Assembly: GCF_902500215.1 (NCBI RefSeq) | Contig: NZ_CABVOU010000016.1 | Coordinates: 62,001 to 126,000, forward strand | From: Halomonas lysinitropha | GTDB taxonomy: Bacteria > Pseudomonadota > Gammaproteobacteria > Pseudomonadales > Halomonadaceae | Direction: 5' to 3' | Length of the DNA: 64,000 nucleotides | Part shown: in pieces, positions 37,578 through 53,136 of the stretch | Numbering within the stretch: position 1 is the stretch's first letter | How the letters are laid out: each line of letters starts with the position of its first letter | Made by a program: the position numbers and the translations under genes | Notes under the pieces: generated by a model | Told to the model about the DNA's origin: nothing | The model's input: only the letters and a program-made list of their open reading frames with translations | Database searches by the model: none

Positions 37578-38522
37578 TCAGCGCTGCAGGTGATCCATCC
37601 GCCAGGCCAGGCCTTCAGCGTGGGGATGGAAGCGTTCCTCCCGGGGCATCACGAGTGGTTGCCTATCCAGCCGCCATAGCCACTGGTTGTCCTCTACCAG
37701 CGCGTCGACCACGGGGCTGACGTGCCAGGTGCGGTCGGGCCCGGGGGCGATCAGGTGATTATCCACTGCCCAGTGCAGATCCGGCGTCAGGGCCAGGCCA
37801 TTGCAGGGGCGATCGTCGCGGCTCGCCGCGAAGGGGATCAGATGGGCGGCCTCGACCAGGAAGCGAAAGTCCGGGGTGATGAAGCGTCGCCGGCTGGCGG
37901 CGCAGCGATAGTCGTAGGCATCCAGCACCAGGGTGCGAAAGGCCGCGGACCTGGCCTCGCTCTGGCCGGATTCGCGAACCTCGCCTGCCAGGCGCTCGGG
38001 GGCTCTCTCATACTCGCCGCTGACGAATGCCGTTTCGAGATATGTCTGCAGGAGCGCATGGGCTTCCTTGTTCGAGGACAGGTATCGGCTGACCAGCAGT
38101 GCACAAGCTTCCCGGGCAATGTTGGTGTCCTGAAATGCCGAGAAAAGGGCGGGATCGAGCCGTGCAGCTCCGAAGCGCTGTTCGAGCTGGTTCATGGATT
38201 TCGGTTGGCCCATTTGATCGGCCAATCCCTGTACGGCCTGGACATACTCCGGGTGCCAGAGCTTGCCGGTGGGACCTTTGCGATTTCTCAACGCCCACAT
38301 CGGCATCCAGGGACGGGCTCGGTAGCGCTCTCCTGTCGCCGTCTCGAAGATGTCGTGGTAGCGGGCGATCAGGCGTGTATCGATGCGGACAAGCGGGGAG
38401 GTGATATGGCCAGCTTGGATCTCGCAGATGATGGCCAACAGAAGACATGGCTGGTGTGGTGCGGGCCGTCCCGTACTCTGGTCGACCTTGAGCCGTGACA
38501 GGCATTCAAGCCGCGTATCCAT
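37578..38522 (-). CDS. HNH endonuclease, probable phosphorothioate-DNA-binding restriction protein
   Basis: A 314-aa protein with a C-terminal HNH nuclease: DAYDYRCAAS (Cys207), VEAAHLIPF (His227), NGLALTPDLH (Asn241, His250). The N-terminal half (RPAPHQPCLLLAI near 19-31, then MPMWALRN and LWHPE) resembles the sulfur-binding domain of restriction enzymes that recognise phosphorothioate-modified DNA. From recall of that family it would cut incoming modified DNA. It is a lone gene between core loci, with no methylase or dnd genes beside it. The start is the ATG at 38522 behind GAGAGGAAG. A DNA-repair or generic HNH role is the alternative. Confidence 0.7.
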   Translation of the reverse strand: MDTRLECLSRLKVDQSTGRPAPHQPCLLLAIICEIQAGHITSPLVRIDTRLIARYHDIFETATGERYRARPWMPMWALRNRKGPTGKLWHPEYVQAVQGLADQMGQPKSMNQLEQRFGAARLDPALFSAFQDTNIAREACALLVSRYLSSNKEAHALLQTYLETAFVSGEYERAPERLAGEVRESGQSEARSAAFRTLVLDAYDYRCAASRRRFITPDFRFLVEAAHLIPFAASRDDRPCNGLALTPDLHWAVDNHLIAPGPDRTWHVSPVVDALVEDNQWLWRLDRQPLVMPREERFHPHAEGLAWRMDHLQR

Positions 38523-38648
38523 CCGCACTTCCTCTCGTGTTCCCTGATTTCGCTGCCCCTGGGCTCCCACCGTCTGCCATGTCTTGCTGCTCAGGGGTGC
38601 GGTTACCCTATATCACTCATGGACTAAGGTGCAGGCCGACGGTGATCG

Positions 38649-39614
38649 CTACAGCCAGCCGGCGCGACGGAAGCGATAGTAAAGCAGGCTGCAGGTGCCT
38701 CCCATGACCAGCAGGGCCAGCGGGTAGCCGAGTCGCCAGTCCAGCTCCGGCATGTGGGTGAAGTTCATGCCCCAGATGCCGGCGAGGATGGTGGCTACCG
38801 CGAAGATGGCCGCCCAGGCGGCGAGACGCTTGTGCACCTCGCCCTCCTCGATGGCCACCATGGAGAGGTTGACCTGGATGGCGGTGATGGTCATCTCGCG
38901 AATGGTGTCCACCGTCGACTCGATGCGGTGCAGGTGGTCGTAGACATCACGGAAGTACTCCCGTGTCTTGCGGCACAGCGCCGGTACCCGGCCGCCGAAC
39001 AGGTGCGCCGTGGCCTCGCCCAGCGGCATGGCGGCATGCTTGAGCTTCATGGTCTGGCGCTTGAGCTTGTAGAGGCGCTCCAGGCTCCGGCGGGCCGTGC
39101 CCTTGACGAAGATCTCGTCCTCGATGCTTTCGAGCTCGGCCTGCAGCGCCTCGATCACCGGGAAGTAGCGGTCGACGATGGTGTCCATCAGGGCATAGAG
39201 CACGAAGGCCGGTCCATGCCGCAGCAGCTTCGGCTCGTACTCGCAGCGCTGGCGTACTTCGGTGAAGCCTCGCCCCGGGTGGAGCCGCACGGAAAGCACA
39301 TAGCCCGGGCCGGCAAACACCGCCACCTGGCCGGTCTCCAGCTGGTCGTCGCGCATCGTGATCATGTGCATGACCATGAACAGCGCGTTGCCGTACTCCT
39401 CTAACTTGGGGCGCTGGTGCCCGTTCAGGGCGTCCTCCACCGAGAGCTCATGAAGACCGAACACCGCCTGGAACCGGGCCATTTCCTGCTCGTCGGGCTC
39501 GTGCAGTGCCACCCACACGAAACGGTCCGGCGTCCCCAGGTAGTCGCCGATCTCGTGGATCTGGATGTCCTGCAGGCGGTGCCCCTTCTCGTAGGCCGCA
39601 CAGTTGACGATCAT
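38649..39614 (-). CDS. corA: CorA-family magnesium/divalent cation transporter
   Basis: A pentameric channel for Mg2+ (also Co2+ or Ni2+, or Zn2+ for ZntB-like members). The 321-aa protein has a large cytoplasmic N-terminal domain, a long stalk helix (about 215-270) and two membrane helices at the C-terminus. The selectivity motif GMN is in LAGIWGMNFTHMPELDW near residue 285, followed by YYRFRRAGWL. The start is the ATG at 39614. It lies downstream of nothing on its own strand. Confidence 0.92.
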   Translation of the reverse strand: MIVNCAAYEKGHRLQDIQIHEIGDYLGTPDRFVWVALHEPDEQEMARFQAVFGLHELSVEDALNGHQRPKLEEYGNALFMVMHMITMRDDQLETGQVAVFAGPGYVLSVRLHPGRGFTEVRQRCEYEPKLLRHGPAFVLYALMDTIVDRYFPVIEALQAELESIEDEIFVKGTARRSLERLYKLKRQTMKLKHAAMPLGEATAHLFGGRVPALCRKTREYFRDVYDHLHRIESTVDTIREMTITAIQVNLSMVAIEEGEVHKRLAAWAAIFAVATILAGIWGMNFTHMPELDWRLGYPLALLVMGGTCSLLYYRFRRAGWL

Positions 39615-39800
39615 GGTCGTGTTCTCCTCCCGGCGAGTGATAGAGCCGTGTGCATGAGCATAGTCGCTGAGGCCGTTCGCCTGCCGTCCCCTTCCAACGG
39701 TGCAGCACGTGAAGTAGGCGGTAAAGTGCGGGCAGGGCTAGCGTTCCGGGGTGGCGTCGTCATAATCTGAACGCTCACCCAACGAGACGCGGAGGCCGCC

Positions 39801-40075
39801 ATGCCGATTTCACGAGCCGAGATTCCCGCCGAGGATGCCCATGAACTGATTGAGCGGCTGTGCCGAGACTGGGCCGATGCGCGGCCGATCGACCGTGAGG
39901 AGACCCAGGCGCGGGTAACCTTCGATGAGGGCAGCTGCCTGCTTCAGGCCGAGTCGGACCGGCTGGTGGTCGCCGTTGAAACGCTGGATGACGAAACCCT
40001 GGATCGCCTCGAGGGCAAGGTGAATGCCGCGCTCGAGGGGCTGACGGGCGTGACCCTGGAGATTGTCTGGGAGAA

Positions 40076-40079
<4 letters not shown>
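39801..40079 (+). CDS. DUF2218-like small protein
   Basis: A 92-aa cytoplasmic acidic protein without signal peptide or membrane helix. The pattern LIERLCRDWADARPID, then FDEGSCLLQAE and DDETLDRLEGKVNAALEGL resembles DUF2218, a family of unknown function often linked to siderophore or metal genes. Its stop overlaps the TTG start of the next gene (TTGA). Function unknown. Confidence 0.7.
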
Positions 40080-41834
<1,755 letters not shown>

Positions 41835-41894
41835 TGGGAATAGCGTAGCATGAGGGCGGCCGGTGCCCCTCCCGGTTGGATAGGCGCCACCACC

Positions 41895-41970
41895 TTGTGG
41901 GAGCGGTGCTCGCACCGCGAAAGGCAGTGGGCAACGGCATGGAATCGCCGTGCAAGCACAGCTCCCACAA
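41895..41970. repeat. Inverted pair of REP-like elements
   Basis: TTGTGGGAGC at 41895-41904 and its inverse GCTCCCACAA at 41961-41970 each border a small hairpin: the left unit continues GGTGCTCGCACCGCGA, and the right, read on the other strand, TGTGCTTGCACGGCGA. This is the head-to-head layout of REP pairs (BIME) in pseudomonads. It lies in the 508-bp dapB-carA gap, where no gene is seen. Confidence 0.75.
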
Positions 41971-42114
41971 AACCCACGGCAGCTTGGTCAGCTGATGACG
42001 TGACCTGCCCTGCCCCCTTGGCAGTCCCGCGATGGCCCTGTCGGGTAGGCCGCCGGGGGTAGCCGCCGGACGCCATTTCCTGTAGTATCCCCAAGATTTT
42101 GGCCGGGCGCGCGG

Positions 42115-42219
42115 GTGAAAAGCCCTCTCGAGCGCTTGTTGCTTCGGCCCAGGCATTCCGAGCGAATGACAACAAGCGGGATGAAACCGGTCTTACATCG
42201 GATTTCGTCCCGCTTTTTT
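42115..42219 (+). promoter_or_regulatory. carAB leader with attenuator-like alternative hairpins
   Basis: A strong terminator (12 paired bases, 42175-42186 with 42203-42214, one G-T pair, then T6) lies 124 bp before carA. Its 5' arm shares AGCG (42175-42178) with a competing perfect 9-bp helix, CGCTTGTTG 42133-42141 with CAACAAGCG 42170-42178. A GTG-started frame at 42115 reads KSPLERLLLRPRHSER, with four Arg (CGC, CGG, AGG, CGA) over the competing arm. That suits arginine- or translation-coupled attenuation; the mechanism is inference. The frame runs on to 42312. Confidence 0.5.
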
Positions 42220-42266
42220 GCGGGGCGGCCATCCGCGGGGCGGCCTTCCACGGGCCGGCCACCCTG
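42220..42266 (+). repeat. GGGCGGCC-type repeats in the carA leader
   Basis: Three close copies of a GGGCGGCC/GGGCCGGCC core, spaced about 15-17 bp, follow the terminator T-run. They give the Arg-rich leader frame a GRPSAGRPSTGRPP repeat. Function unknown. Confidence 0.5.
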
Positions 42267-42342
42267 GGCCCTGCCATGGCCCCGCAGTATTCCTGACGAG
42301 CTGTCTCGATAGCTCTCTCTAAAAACCTGGGAGGACGTTGCA

Positions 42343-43488
42343 TTGAACAAGCCCGCAATACTGGCCCTGGAAGACGGCAGTGTATTCCACGGCACGGCCA
42401 TCGGTGCCGATGGACAAACCAGCGGTGAGGTGGTGTTCAATACGGCCATGACCGGTTACCAGGAAATCCTGACCGACCCCTCCTACACCCGTCAGATCGT
42501 CACCCTCACCTATCCCCACATCGGCAATACCGGCGTCAACGCCGAGGACGTCGAGTCCGGCGCCATCGCCGCCGCCGGCCTGGTGATCCGTGACCTGCCC
42601 CTGCTGGCCAGCAGCTTCCGCTGCGAGCAGACCCTCTCCGACTATCTCAAGAGCCAGAACGTGCTGGGCATCGCCGACGTCGACACCCGCCGCCTGACCC
42701 GCATCCTGCGTGACAAGGGCGCACAGAACGGCGCGATCCTCGCCGGTGCCGATGCCGAGGGTGACGACGCCGTCGAGCGGGCCCTGGCCGCGGCCCGCGC
42801 GTTTCCGGGCCTCAAGGGCATGGACCTGGCCAAGGTGGTCTCCTGCCAGACCCCCTACGAGTGGAATGAGGGTGAGTGGGCCCTGGGGGCGGGCTACGCC
42901 GATGCCTCAGCCGGCGAACGCCCCTACCATGTTGTCGCCTACGACTACGGGGTGAAGCGCAACATCCTGCGCATGCTCGCCTCGCGCGGTTGTCGTCTAA
43001 CGGTGGTGCCGGCCCAGACCCCGGCTGCCGAGGTGCTGGCCATGGCCCCCGATGGCATCTTCCTGGCCAACGGGCCCGGCGACCCCGAGCCCTGTGACTA
43101 CGCCATCGCGGCGATCCAGGAGCTCCTCGAGACCGAAATTCCGGTGTTCGGCATCTGCCTGGGCCACCAGCTGCTGGCCTTGGCCTCCGGTGCCACCTCG
43201 GTGAAGATGAATCATGGTCATCACGGCGCCAACCATCCGGTGCAGGACCTCGACAGCGGCCAGGTGATGATCACCAGCCAGAACCACGGCTTCGCCGCCG
43301 ACGAGGCGAGCCTGCCGGCCAACCTGCGGGCGACGCATCGTTCGCTGTTCGACGGCACCCTGCAGGGTGTGGAGCGCACCGACCGCCCGGCCTTCAGCTT
43401 CCAGGGCCACCCCGAGGCCAGCCCCGGGCCGCGCGACGTATCGCCGCTGTTCGACCGCTTCGTCACCATGATGAAGGAACGCCGCTAG
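42343..43488 (+). CDS. carA: Carbamoyl-phosphate synthase small subunit
   Basis: A glutamine amidotransferase of 381 aa that feeds ammonia to CarB, for arginine and pyrimidines. The N-terminal domain starts [16 protein letters not shown]. The class I GATase has nucleophile Cys in [12 protein letters not shown] and the His-Glu pair in [11 protein letters not shown]. The start is TTG at 42343 with GGGAGG 8 nt before it; no in-frame ATG fits. It is separated from carB by 53 nt. Confidence 0.97.
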   Translation: MNKPAILALEDGSVFHGTAIGADGQTSGEVVFNTAMTGYQEILTDPSYTRQIVTLTYPHIGNTGVNAEDVESGAIAAAGLVIRDLPLLASSFRCEQTLSDYLKSQNVLGIADVDTRRLTRILRDKGAQNGAILAGADAEGDDAVERALAAARAFPGLKGMDLAKVVSCQTPYEWNEGEWALGAGYADASAGERPYHVVAYDYGVKRNILRMLASRGCRLTVVPAQTPAAEVLAMAPDGIFLANGPGDPEPCDYAIAAIQELLETEIPVFGICLGHQLLALASGATSVKMNHGHHGANHPVQDLDSGQVMITSQNHGFAADEASLPANLRATHRSLFDGTLQGVERTDRPAFSFQGHPEASPGPRDVSPLFDRFVTMMKERR

Positions 43489-43541
43489 GCGGGATCGTTC
43501 TCCATCAGACCGTCATTCATCGATTAGCCGCGGGAACCGTC

Positions 43542-46768
<3,227 letters not shown>

Positions 46769-46772
<4 letters not shown>

Positions 46773-47245
46773 ACAAGGTCCCGATGACCGTCGCCGGTGA
46801 GAAGCGGCTTCGCAAGGAACTCGAGGAGCTCAAGAGCGAGGCGCGGCCTCGGGTGATTGCCGCCATCGCAGAGGCTCGCGAGCACGGCGATCTGAAGGAG
46901 AACGCCGAGTACCATGCGGCACGCGAGCAGCAAGGTTTCATCGAGGGGCGTATCCAGGAGATCGAGGGCAAGCTCTCCAACGCCCAGGTGATCGATGTCG
47001 CCAAGCTGCCCCAGACCGGCAAGGTGATCTTCGGCGTGACCGTGGGGCTGATCAACCTGGAGACCGACGAGGAGGTGGCCTATCGCATCGTCGGCGAGGA
47101 TGAGGCCAACATCAAGGAAGGCCGTATCTCGGTCACTTCCCCCATTGCTCGTGCCCTGATCGGCAAGGAGGAGGGCGACGTGGTGGTGGTCAAGACTCCC
47201 GGCGGTGAGGTCGAGTACGAGATCTCGAGCGTGGAGCACCTCTAA
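46769..47245 (+). CDS. greA: Transcription elongation factor GreA
   Basis: Rescues backtracked RNA polymerase by stimulating transcript cleavage. At 158 aa, the N-terminal coiled coil has the catalytic acidic tip [20 protein letters not shown] with its Asp and Glu, and the C-terminal FKBP-like domain has [18 protein letters not shown]. The ATG at 46769 overlaps the carB stop by 4 nt and has AGGAG in front. carAB-greA is a widespread order. Confidence 0.97.
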
Positions 47246-47320
47246 GCGCCAAGCGCCGAGCCACAAGCGCCAAGCCGCTCGATGACGGGCGGCGGGTGCG
47301 GAGGCAGGCGCCAGGCAAGA

Positions 47321-47354
47321 AGAAACCCCGCAGATTCCGGTCGGCGGGGCTTCT
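47321..47354. terminator. Bidirectional terminator between greA and yhbY
   Basis: Stem arms at 47321-47331 and 47344-47354. On the leftward strand they pair fully with one G-T pair and run into TTTCTTCTT; on the rightward strand one mismatch is present and CTTTG follows. Confidence 0.7.
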
Positions 47355-47375
47355 CTTTGTCACCGTGCTCTATTA

Positions 47376-47423
47376 TTGGCCGCTTGGCCGCTTGGCCGCT
47401 TGGCCGCTTGGCCGCTTGGCCGC
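47376..47423. repeat. Perfect 8-bp tandem repeat, six copies
   Basis: TTGGCCGC repeated six times without a mismatch, ending 1 bp from the yhbY stop codon. On the yhbY strand the unit reads GCGGCCAA and forms the start of the 3' untranslated region, before the shared terminator. Each unit contains the palindrome GGCC. Confidence 0.95.
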
Positions 47424-47424
47424 G

Positions 47425-47751
47425 TCAGCGCCGCCCGTGGTGGTTCTCGAAGCGCGTGATGTTGGAGAGCTTCGGGTTGACCCGCGGGTTGTGGCGGTAG
47501 AGCAGGGCCATCTTGCCGATTTTCTGTATCACCTCGGCGCCGCTCGCCGCGACCAGCTCGTCGAGCATGGCGGCGCGGTCGTCACGCTCGGGCAGGGCCA
47601 GCTTGACCTTGATCAGCTCGTGGTCGTTCAGGGCCCGTTCGAGCTCGGCCAGCACGCCTTCAGAGGCTCCGTTCTCTGAGACGGTGACTACGGGGTCGAG
47701 ATAGTGCCCGATGCTGCGAAATGCTTTCTTTTGTGCCTGTGACAAGCTCAT
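47425..47751 (-). CDS. yhbY: YhbY, CRM-domain RNA-binding protein
   Basis: A ribosome-assembly RNA-binding protein of 108 aa associated with pre-50S particles. The CRM fold shows [29 protein letters not shown], and the GxxG-like loop in [16 protein letters not shown]. The ATG is at 47751. It is divergent from rlmE, which modifies the same subunit, and its stop abuts the 8-bp tandem repeat. Confidence 0.93.
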   Translation of the reverse strand: MSLSQAQKKAFRSIGHYLDPVVTVSENGASEGVLAELERALNDHELIKVKLALPERDDRAAMLDELVAASGAEVIQKIGKMALLYRHNPRVNPKLSNITRFENHHGRR

Positions 47752-47945
47752 GGTATCTTGCTTCTTCCCGGTTGGCGCGCAGCGCACATGGTACGGTGAA
47801 ACGCCCCGCGGCGAAAGCGCGTGGCCCTCCCGGCCTCAGGATTGTTCTGGCCGGGTCCGCAGGTCAGCACCCCGTCGTACCTCCACCAGGTCTTTCCGGA
47901 AACCGCTCGACTGCCTGTCATTCATGGTCACTCACAGGTGATGCC

Positions 47946-48611
47946 GTGGCACGTTCCAATGCTTCCCGCACCAAGGGCGCCGTCGGCAAGGCGCCGACCA
48001 GCAAGACCAGCAAGGGCTGGCTGAAGGAGCACTTCGGCGACCGCTTCGTGCAGCAGAGCTGGCAGGACGGCTATCGCAGCCGCGCCAGCTACAAGCTGCT
48101 GGCGCTGGACGAGAAGGATCGGCTGTTGCGGCGCGGGATGACAGTGATCGACCTGGGCGCCGCCCCCGGGGGGTGGAGTCAGGTGGCCGCCGAGAAGGTC
48201 GGCGCCGAGGGGGCGGTGATCGCCTCCGACATTCTCGAGATGGATGCCCTGGCGGATGTCGACTTCATCCAGGGGGACTTCACCGAGGAGAGTGTGCTCG
48301 AGGCTATCCTCGCCACTCTCGGCGATCGCCGGGTAGACCTTGTGATGTCCGACATGGCCCCCAATATGAGTGGTATGGCGGCCATCGATCAGCCTCAGGC
48401 GATGAACCTCGCCGAGCTGGCACTGGACCTGGCTCGCCAGACGCTCTCGCCCGGCGGCACCTTCCTGGCCAAGGTGTTTCAGGGCGAAGGATTCGATGCC
48501 TTTCTCAAGGAGCTGCGCGGCAGCTTCGCTCGGGTAGTGACCCGAAAGCCGGAGGCCTCCCGGGCGCGCTCCCGCGAGGTCTACCTGCTGGCGGAAGGGT
48601 TTCGCGGCTGA
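47946..48611 (+). CDS. rlmE: 23S rRNA (uridine-2'-O) methyltransferase RlmE (FtsJ)
   Basis: Methylates U2552 in the ribosomal A loop during late 50S assembly. At 221 aa, the SAM site is [13 protein letters not shown], with [10 protein letters not shown] and [12 protein letters not shown] giving the Asp and Lys of the K-D-K-E catalytic set. The start was set at the GTG at 47946 ([11 protein letters not shown]) behind AGGTGA. It heads the rlmE-ftsH-folP-glmM group. Confidence 0.95.
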   Translation: MARSNASRTKGAVGKAPTSKTSKGWLKEHFGDRFVQQSWQDGYRSRASYKLLALDEKDRLLRRGMTVIDLGAAPGGWSQVAAEKVGAEGAVIASDILEMDALADVDFIQGDFTEESVLEAILATLGDRRVDLVMSDMAPNMSGMAAIDQPQAMNLAELALDLARQTLSPGGTFLAKVFQGEGFDAFLKELRGSFARVVTRKPEASRARSREVYLLAEGFRG

Positions 48612-48816
48612 GGCATTGTCTTGGCCGCAATAAAAGTTTCGTGCTTTCACGATAGACCGCGGCTAACGGGTCGATTGCCGGACACGGCATCGTGACTGTG
48701 TCAAAGTGACAGTAGTTTACCCCTCCGCACGGAGGCTGGCTGAACATGTGCCGCTCATGTAGTGTCGAAAGACCAGGCATTTTCGGCCGACAGATTCTTG
48801 CAATGAGGGTAGTCCC

Positions 48817-50781
<1,965 letters not shown>

Positions 50782-50803
50782 GCCCGATACGTTTACCCTT
50801 GTC

Positions 50804-50825
50804 AGGCGCCCTGCGGGGCGCCTTT
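50804..50825 (+). terminator. Hairpin between ftsH and folP
   Basis: A perfect 8-bp stem (AGGCGCCC, loop TGCG, GGGCGCCT) followed by TT. The short T-run suggests partial termination. Confidence 0.55.
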
Positions 50826-50848
50826 GCCGTTCGACCGACAGGAAGATG

Positions 50849-51712
50849 ATGGATATCCGTGCATCGACGCATCTGCCGTGTGGCCGGCACCGGCTCGACC
50901 TCTCCTTTCCCCGCATCATGGGGATCCTCAACGTCACGCCCGACTCCTTCTCCGACGGCGGCCGTCATGCGGTGCCGGATGATGCCCTGCGCCATGCCGA
51001 ACAGATGCTGGCCGAGGGGGCCGCGATCATCGATGTGGGCGGCGAGTCCACGCGTCCCGGTGCCGAGCCGGTCTCGGTCCAGCAGGAACTGGACCGAGTG
51101 GTGCCGGTGGTGGAGGCCCTGGTACGCGAGTTCGATGCCCTGGTCTCGGTCGATACCAGCACGCCCGAGGTAATGGCGGCAACGGCACAGGCCGGCGCCG
51201 GCATGATCAATGACGTGCGCAACCTGCGCCGCGAGGGAGCTCTATCGGCGGCGGTCGTCAGTGGGCTGCCGGTGTGCCTGATGCACATGATCGGCGAGCC
51301 CGGTGACATGCAGGACGACCCGCACTACGACCGTCCGGTCGAGGAGGCCGTGGCGACATTCCTCGCGCAGCGAGTGGCCGCCTGTGAGGCGGGCGGTCTG
51401 CGTCGCGAGCGCATGCTGCTCGACCCGGGCTTCGGCTTCGCCAAGTCGGTGGAGCACAACCTGCGCCTGCTCAAGCATATGGACCGTCTGGAGGCGCTCG
51501 GGCTGCCGCTGCTGGTGGGTATGTCGCGCAAGAGCATGATCGGCAAGGTGCTGGGGCGGCCAGTGGAAGAGCGCCTCTCCGGCAGCCTGGCGCTCTCTGC
51601 CCTGGCGGTAGATCGCGGCGCCCGTATTCTGCGCGTCCACGACGTGGGGCCCCACGTGGACGCGGTGAACATGACTTGGGCCGTACTCGAGGAAGGCAGC
51701 GCGCATGACTAG
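50849..51712 (+). CDS. folP: Dihydropteroate synthase
   Basis: Condenses pterin pyrophosphate with p-aminobenzoate in folate synthesis; the sulfonamide target. At 287 aa, the TIM barrel has [39 protein letters not shown] and [13 protein letters not shown]. Of two adjacent ATGs the second (50849) has better spacing from AGGA. It overlaps glmM by 8 nt, the standard folP-glmM coupling. Confidence 0.97.
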   Translation: MDIRASTHLPCGRHRLDLSFPRIMGILNVTPDSFSDGGRHAVPDDALRHAEQMLAEGAAIIDVGGESTRPGAEPVSVQQELDRVVPVVEALVREFDALVSVDTSTPEVMAATAQAGAGMINDVRNLRREGALSAAVVSGLPVCLMHMIGEPGDMQDDPHYDRPVEEAVATFLAQRVAACEAGGLRRERMLLDPGFGFAKSVEHNLRLLKHMDRLEALGLPLLVGMSRKSMIGKVLGRPVEERLSGSLALSALAVDRGARILRVHDVGPHVDAVNMTWAVLEEGSAHD

Positions 51713-53054
51713 ACGCTATTTTGGCACCGATGGCATCCGCGGCACCGTAGGCGAGCCGCCCATCACGGCGGATTTCATGCTCAAGCTGGGTTGGGCCACC
51801 GGTCGGGTGCTGACCCGGGACAAGAGACGTGCCCGGGTGATGATCGGCAAGGACACGCGGATCTCGGGTTACATGTTCGAGTCGGCCCTGGAGGCGGGAC
51901 TCTCCGCCGCCGGCGTCGACGTGATGCTGCTGGGGCCCATGCCGACCCCGGCGATCGCCTATTTGACACGCACCTTCCGTGCTGACGCGGGCATTGTCAT
52001 CTCCGCCTCTCATAATCCTTTCCAGGATAACGGCATCAAGTTCTTCTCCGCTTCTGGCACCAAGCTGGCCGACGAGGTCGAGGAGCGCATCGAGGCCATG
52101 CTCGAGGAGGCGCTGACCACGGTGGCGCCGGATCACCTGGGCAAGGCGATGCGGGTCGATGACGCCCCGGGGCGCTACATCGAGTTCTGCAAATCGACCA
52201 TTCCCGACCGGGTCAGCCTGCACGGGCTGAAGATGGTCATCGACTGTGCCCATGGTGCCACCTACCACATCGCCCCCAGCGTCTTCCGCGAGCTGGGCGC
52301 GGAGGTCAACCTGATCGGCGCCACGCCGGATGGCCTGAATATCAACCAGGAGGTGGGCTCGACCCATCCCGCTGCACTGCGCGCGGCCGTGACCCAGCAG
52401 GAGGCCGACCTCGGGGTGGCCTTCGACGGCGACGGCGACCGTGTACTGCTGGTGGATGCCGACGGTCGCGAGATCGACGGCGACGATATCCTCTATCTGA
52501 TCGCCACGGACCGTCATGGTCGTGGTGAGCTGGGAGGGGGCGTGGTGGGCACCCTGATGTCCAATTTCGGCCTGGCGGCTGCTATGGAGGCGCTCGATAT
52601 TCCCTTCGAGCGAGCCCGCGTCGGGGATCGTTACGTCATGGAGCGGCTGGCCGCCAAGGGGTGGCAGCTGGGCGGCGAGTCTTCCGGCCATATCGTCTGT
52701 GGCCATGTGCAGACCACCGGCGACGGTATCGTCTCGGCGCTGCAGGTGCTGGCGATCATGGTCCGCGAACAGCAGCCTCTGGGCCGCCTGCTCGCTGGCC
52801 TGCAGAAGGCGCCCCAGGCGCTGATCAACGTGCGCCTCAGGCCCGGCAGCAATGCCAAGGCGCTGCTGGAGCAGGCCTCGCTCAAGCAGGCGGTATGCCG
52901 CCTGGAGGCCGAGCTGGGCAATCAAGGGCGCGTGCTGCTGCGGGCCTCGGGCACCGAGCCGCTGATCCGGGTGATGGTCGAGGGGCGTCCCCATCTGGAC
53001 GTCGACGCCCTGGCGCGCCGCCTCGCCGATGACGTCGAAGCGCTGCTCGGCTGA
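51705..53054 (+). CDS. glmM: Phosphoglucosamine mutase
   Basis: Glucosamine-6-P to glucosamine-1-P, feeding UDP-GlcNAc for wall and LPS. The 449-aa enzyme starts [15 protein letters not shown]. The phosphoserine is Ser102 in [16 protein letters not shown], the metal loop is [13 protein letters not shown], and the sugar loop GGESSGHIV. It is translationally coupled to folP and 82 nt before tpiA. Confidence 0.97.
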   Translation: MTRRYFGTDGIRGTVGEPPITADFMLKLGWATGRVLTRDKRRARVMIGKDTRISGYMFESALEAGLSAAGVDVMLLGPMPTPAIAYLTRTFRADAGIVISASHNPFQDNGIKFFSASGTKLADEVEERIEAMLEEALTTVAPDHLGKAMRVDDAPGRYIEFCKSTIPDRVSLHGLKMVIDCAHGATYHIAPSVFRELGAEVNLIGATPDGLNINQEVGSTHPAALRAAVTQQEADLGVAFDGDGDRVLLVDADGREIDGDDILYLIATDRHGRGELGGGVVGTLMSNFGLAAAMEALDIPFERARVGDRYVMERLAAKGWQLGGESSGHIVCGHVQTTGDGIVSALQVLAIMVREQQPLGRLLAGLQKAPQALINVRLRPGSNAKALLEQASLKQAVCRLEAELGNQGRVLLRASGTEPLIRVMVEGRPHLDVDALARRLADDVEALLG

Positions 53055-53136
53055 GCGCAGGCGGCTATTGTCAGGTCGGTTGTCTTGACGGAGCCCCTCC
53101 TATACCATTTCGCACCACCTTGAAAGAGGAACTCCC

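Noticed and set aside
47376..47423. Possible CRISPR array
   Set aside because: Direct 8-bp tandem units without spacers and no cas genes; it is a simple tandem repeat.
48612..48816. Sigma-32 promoter before ftsH
   Set aside because: No CTTGAA-N13-15-CCCCAT pair could be found; a TACCCCTCC string alone is not enough.
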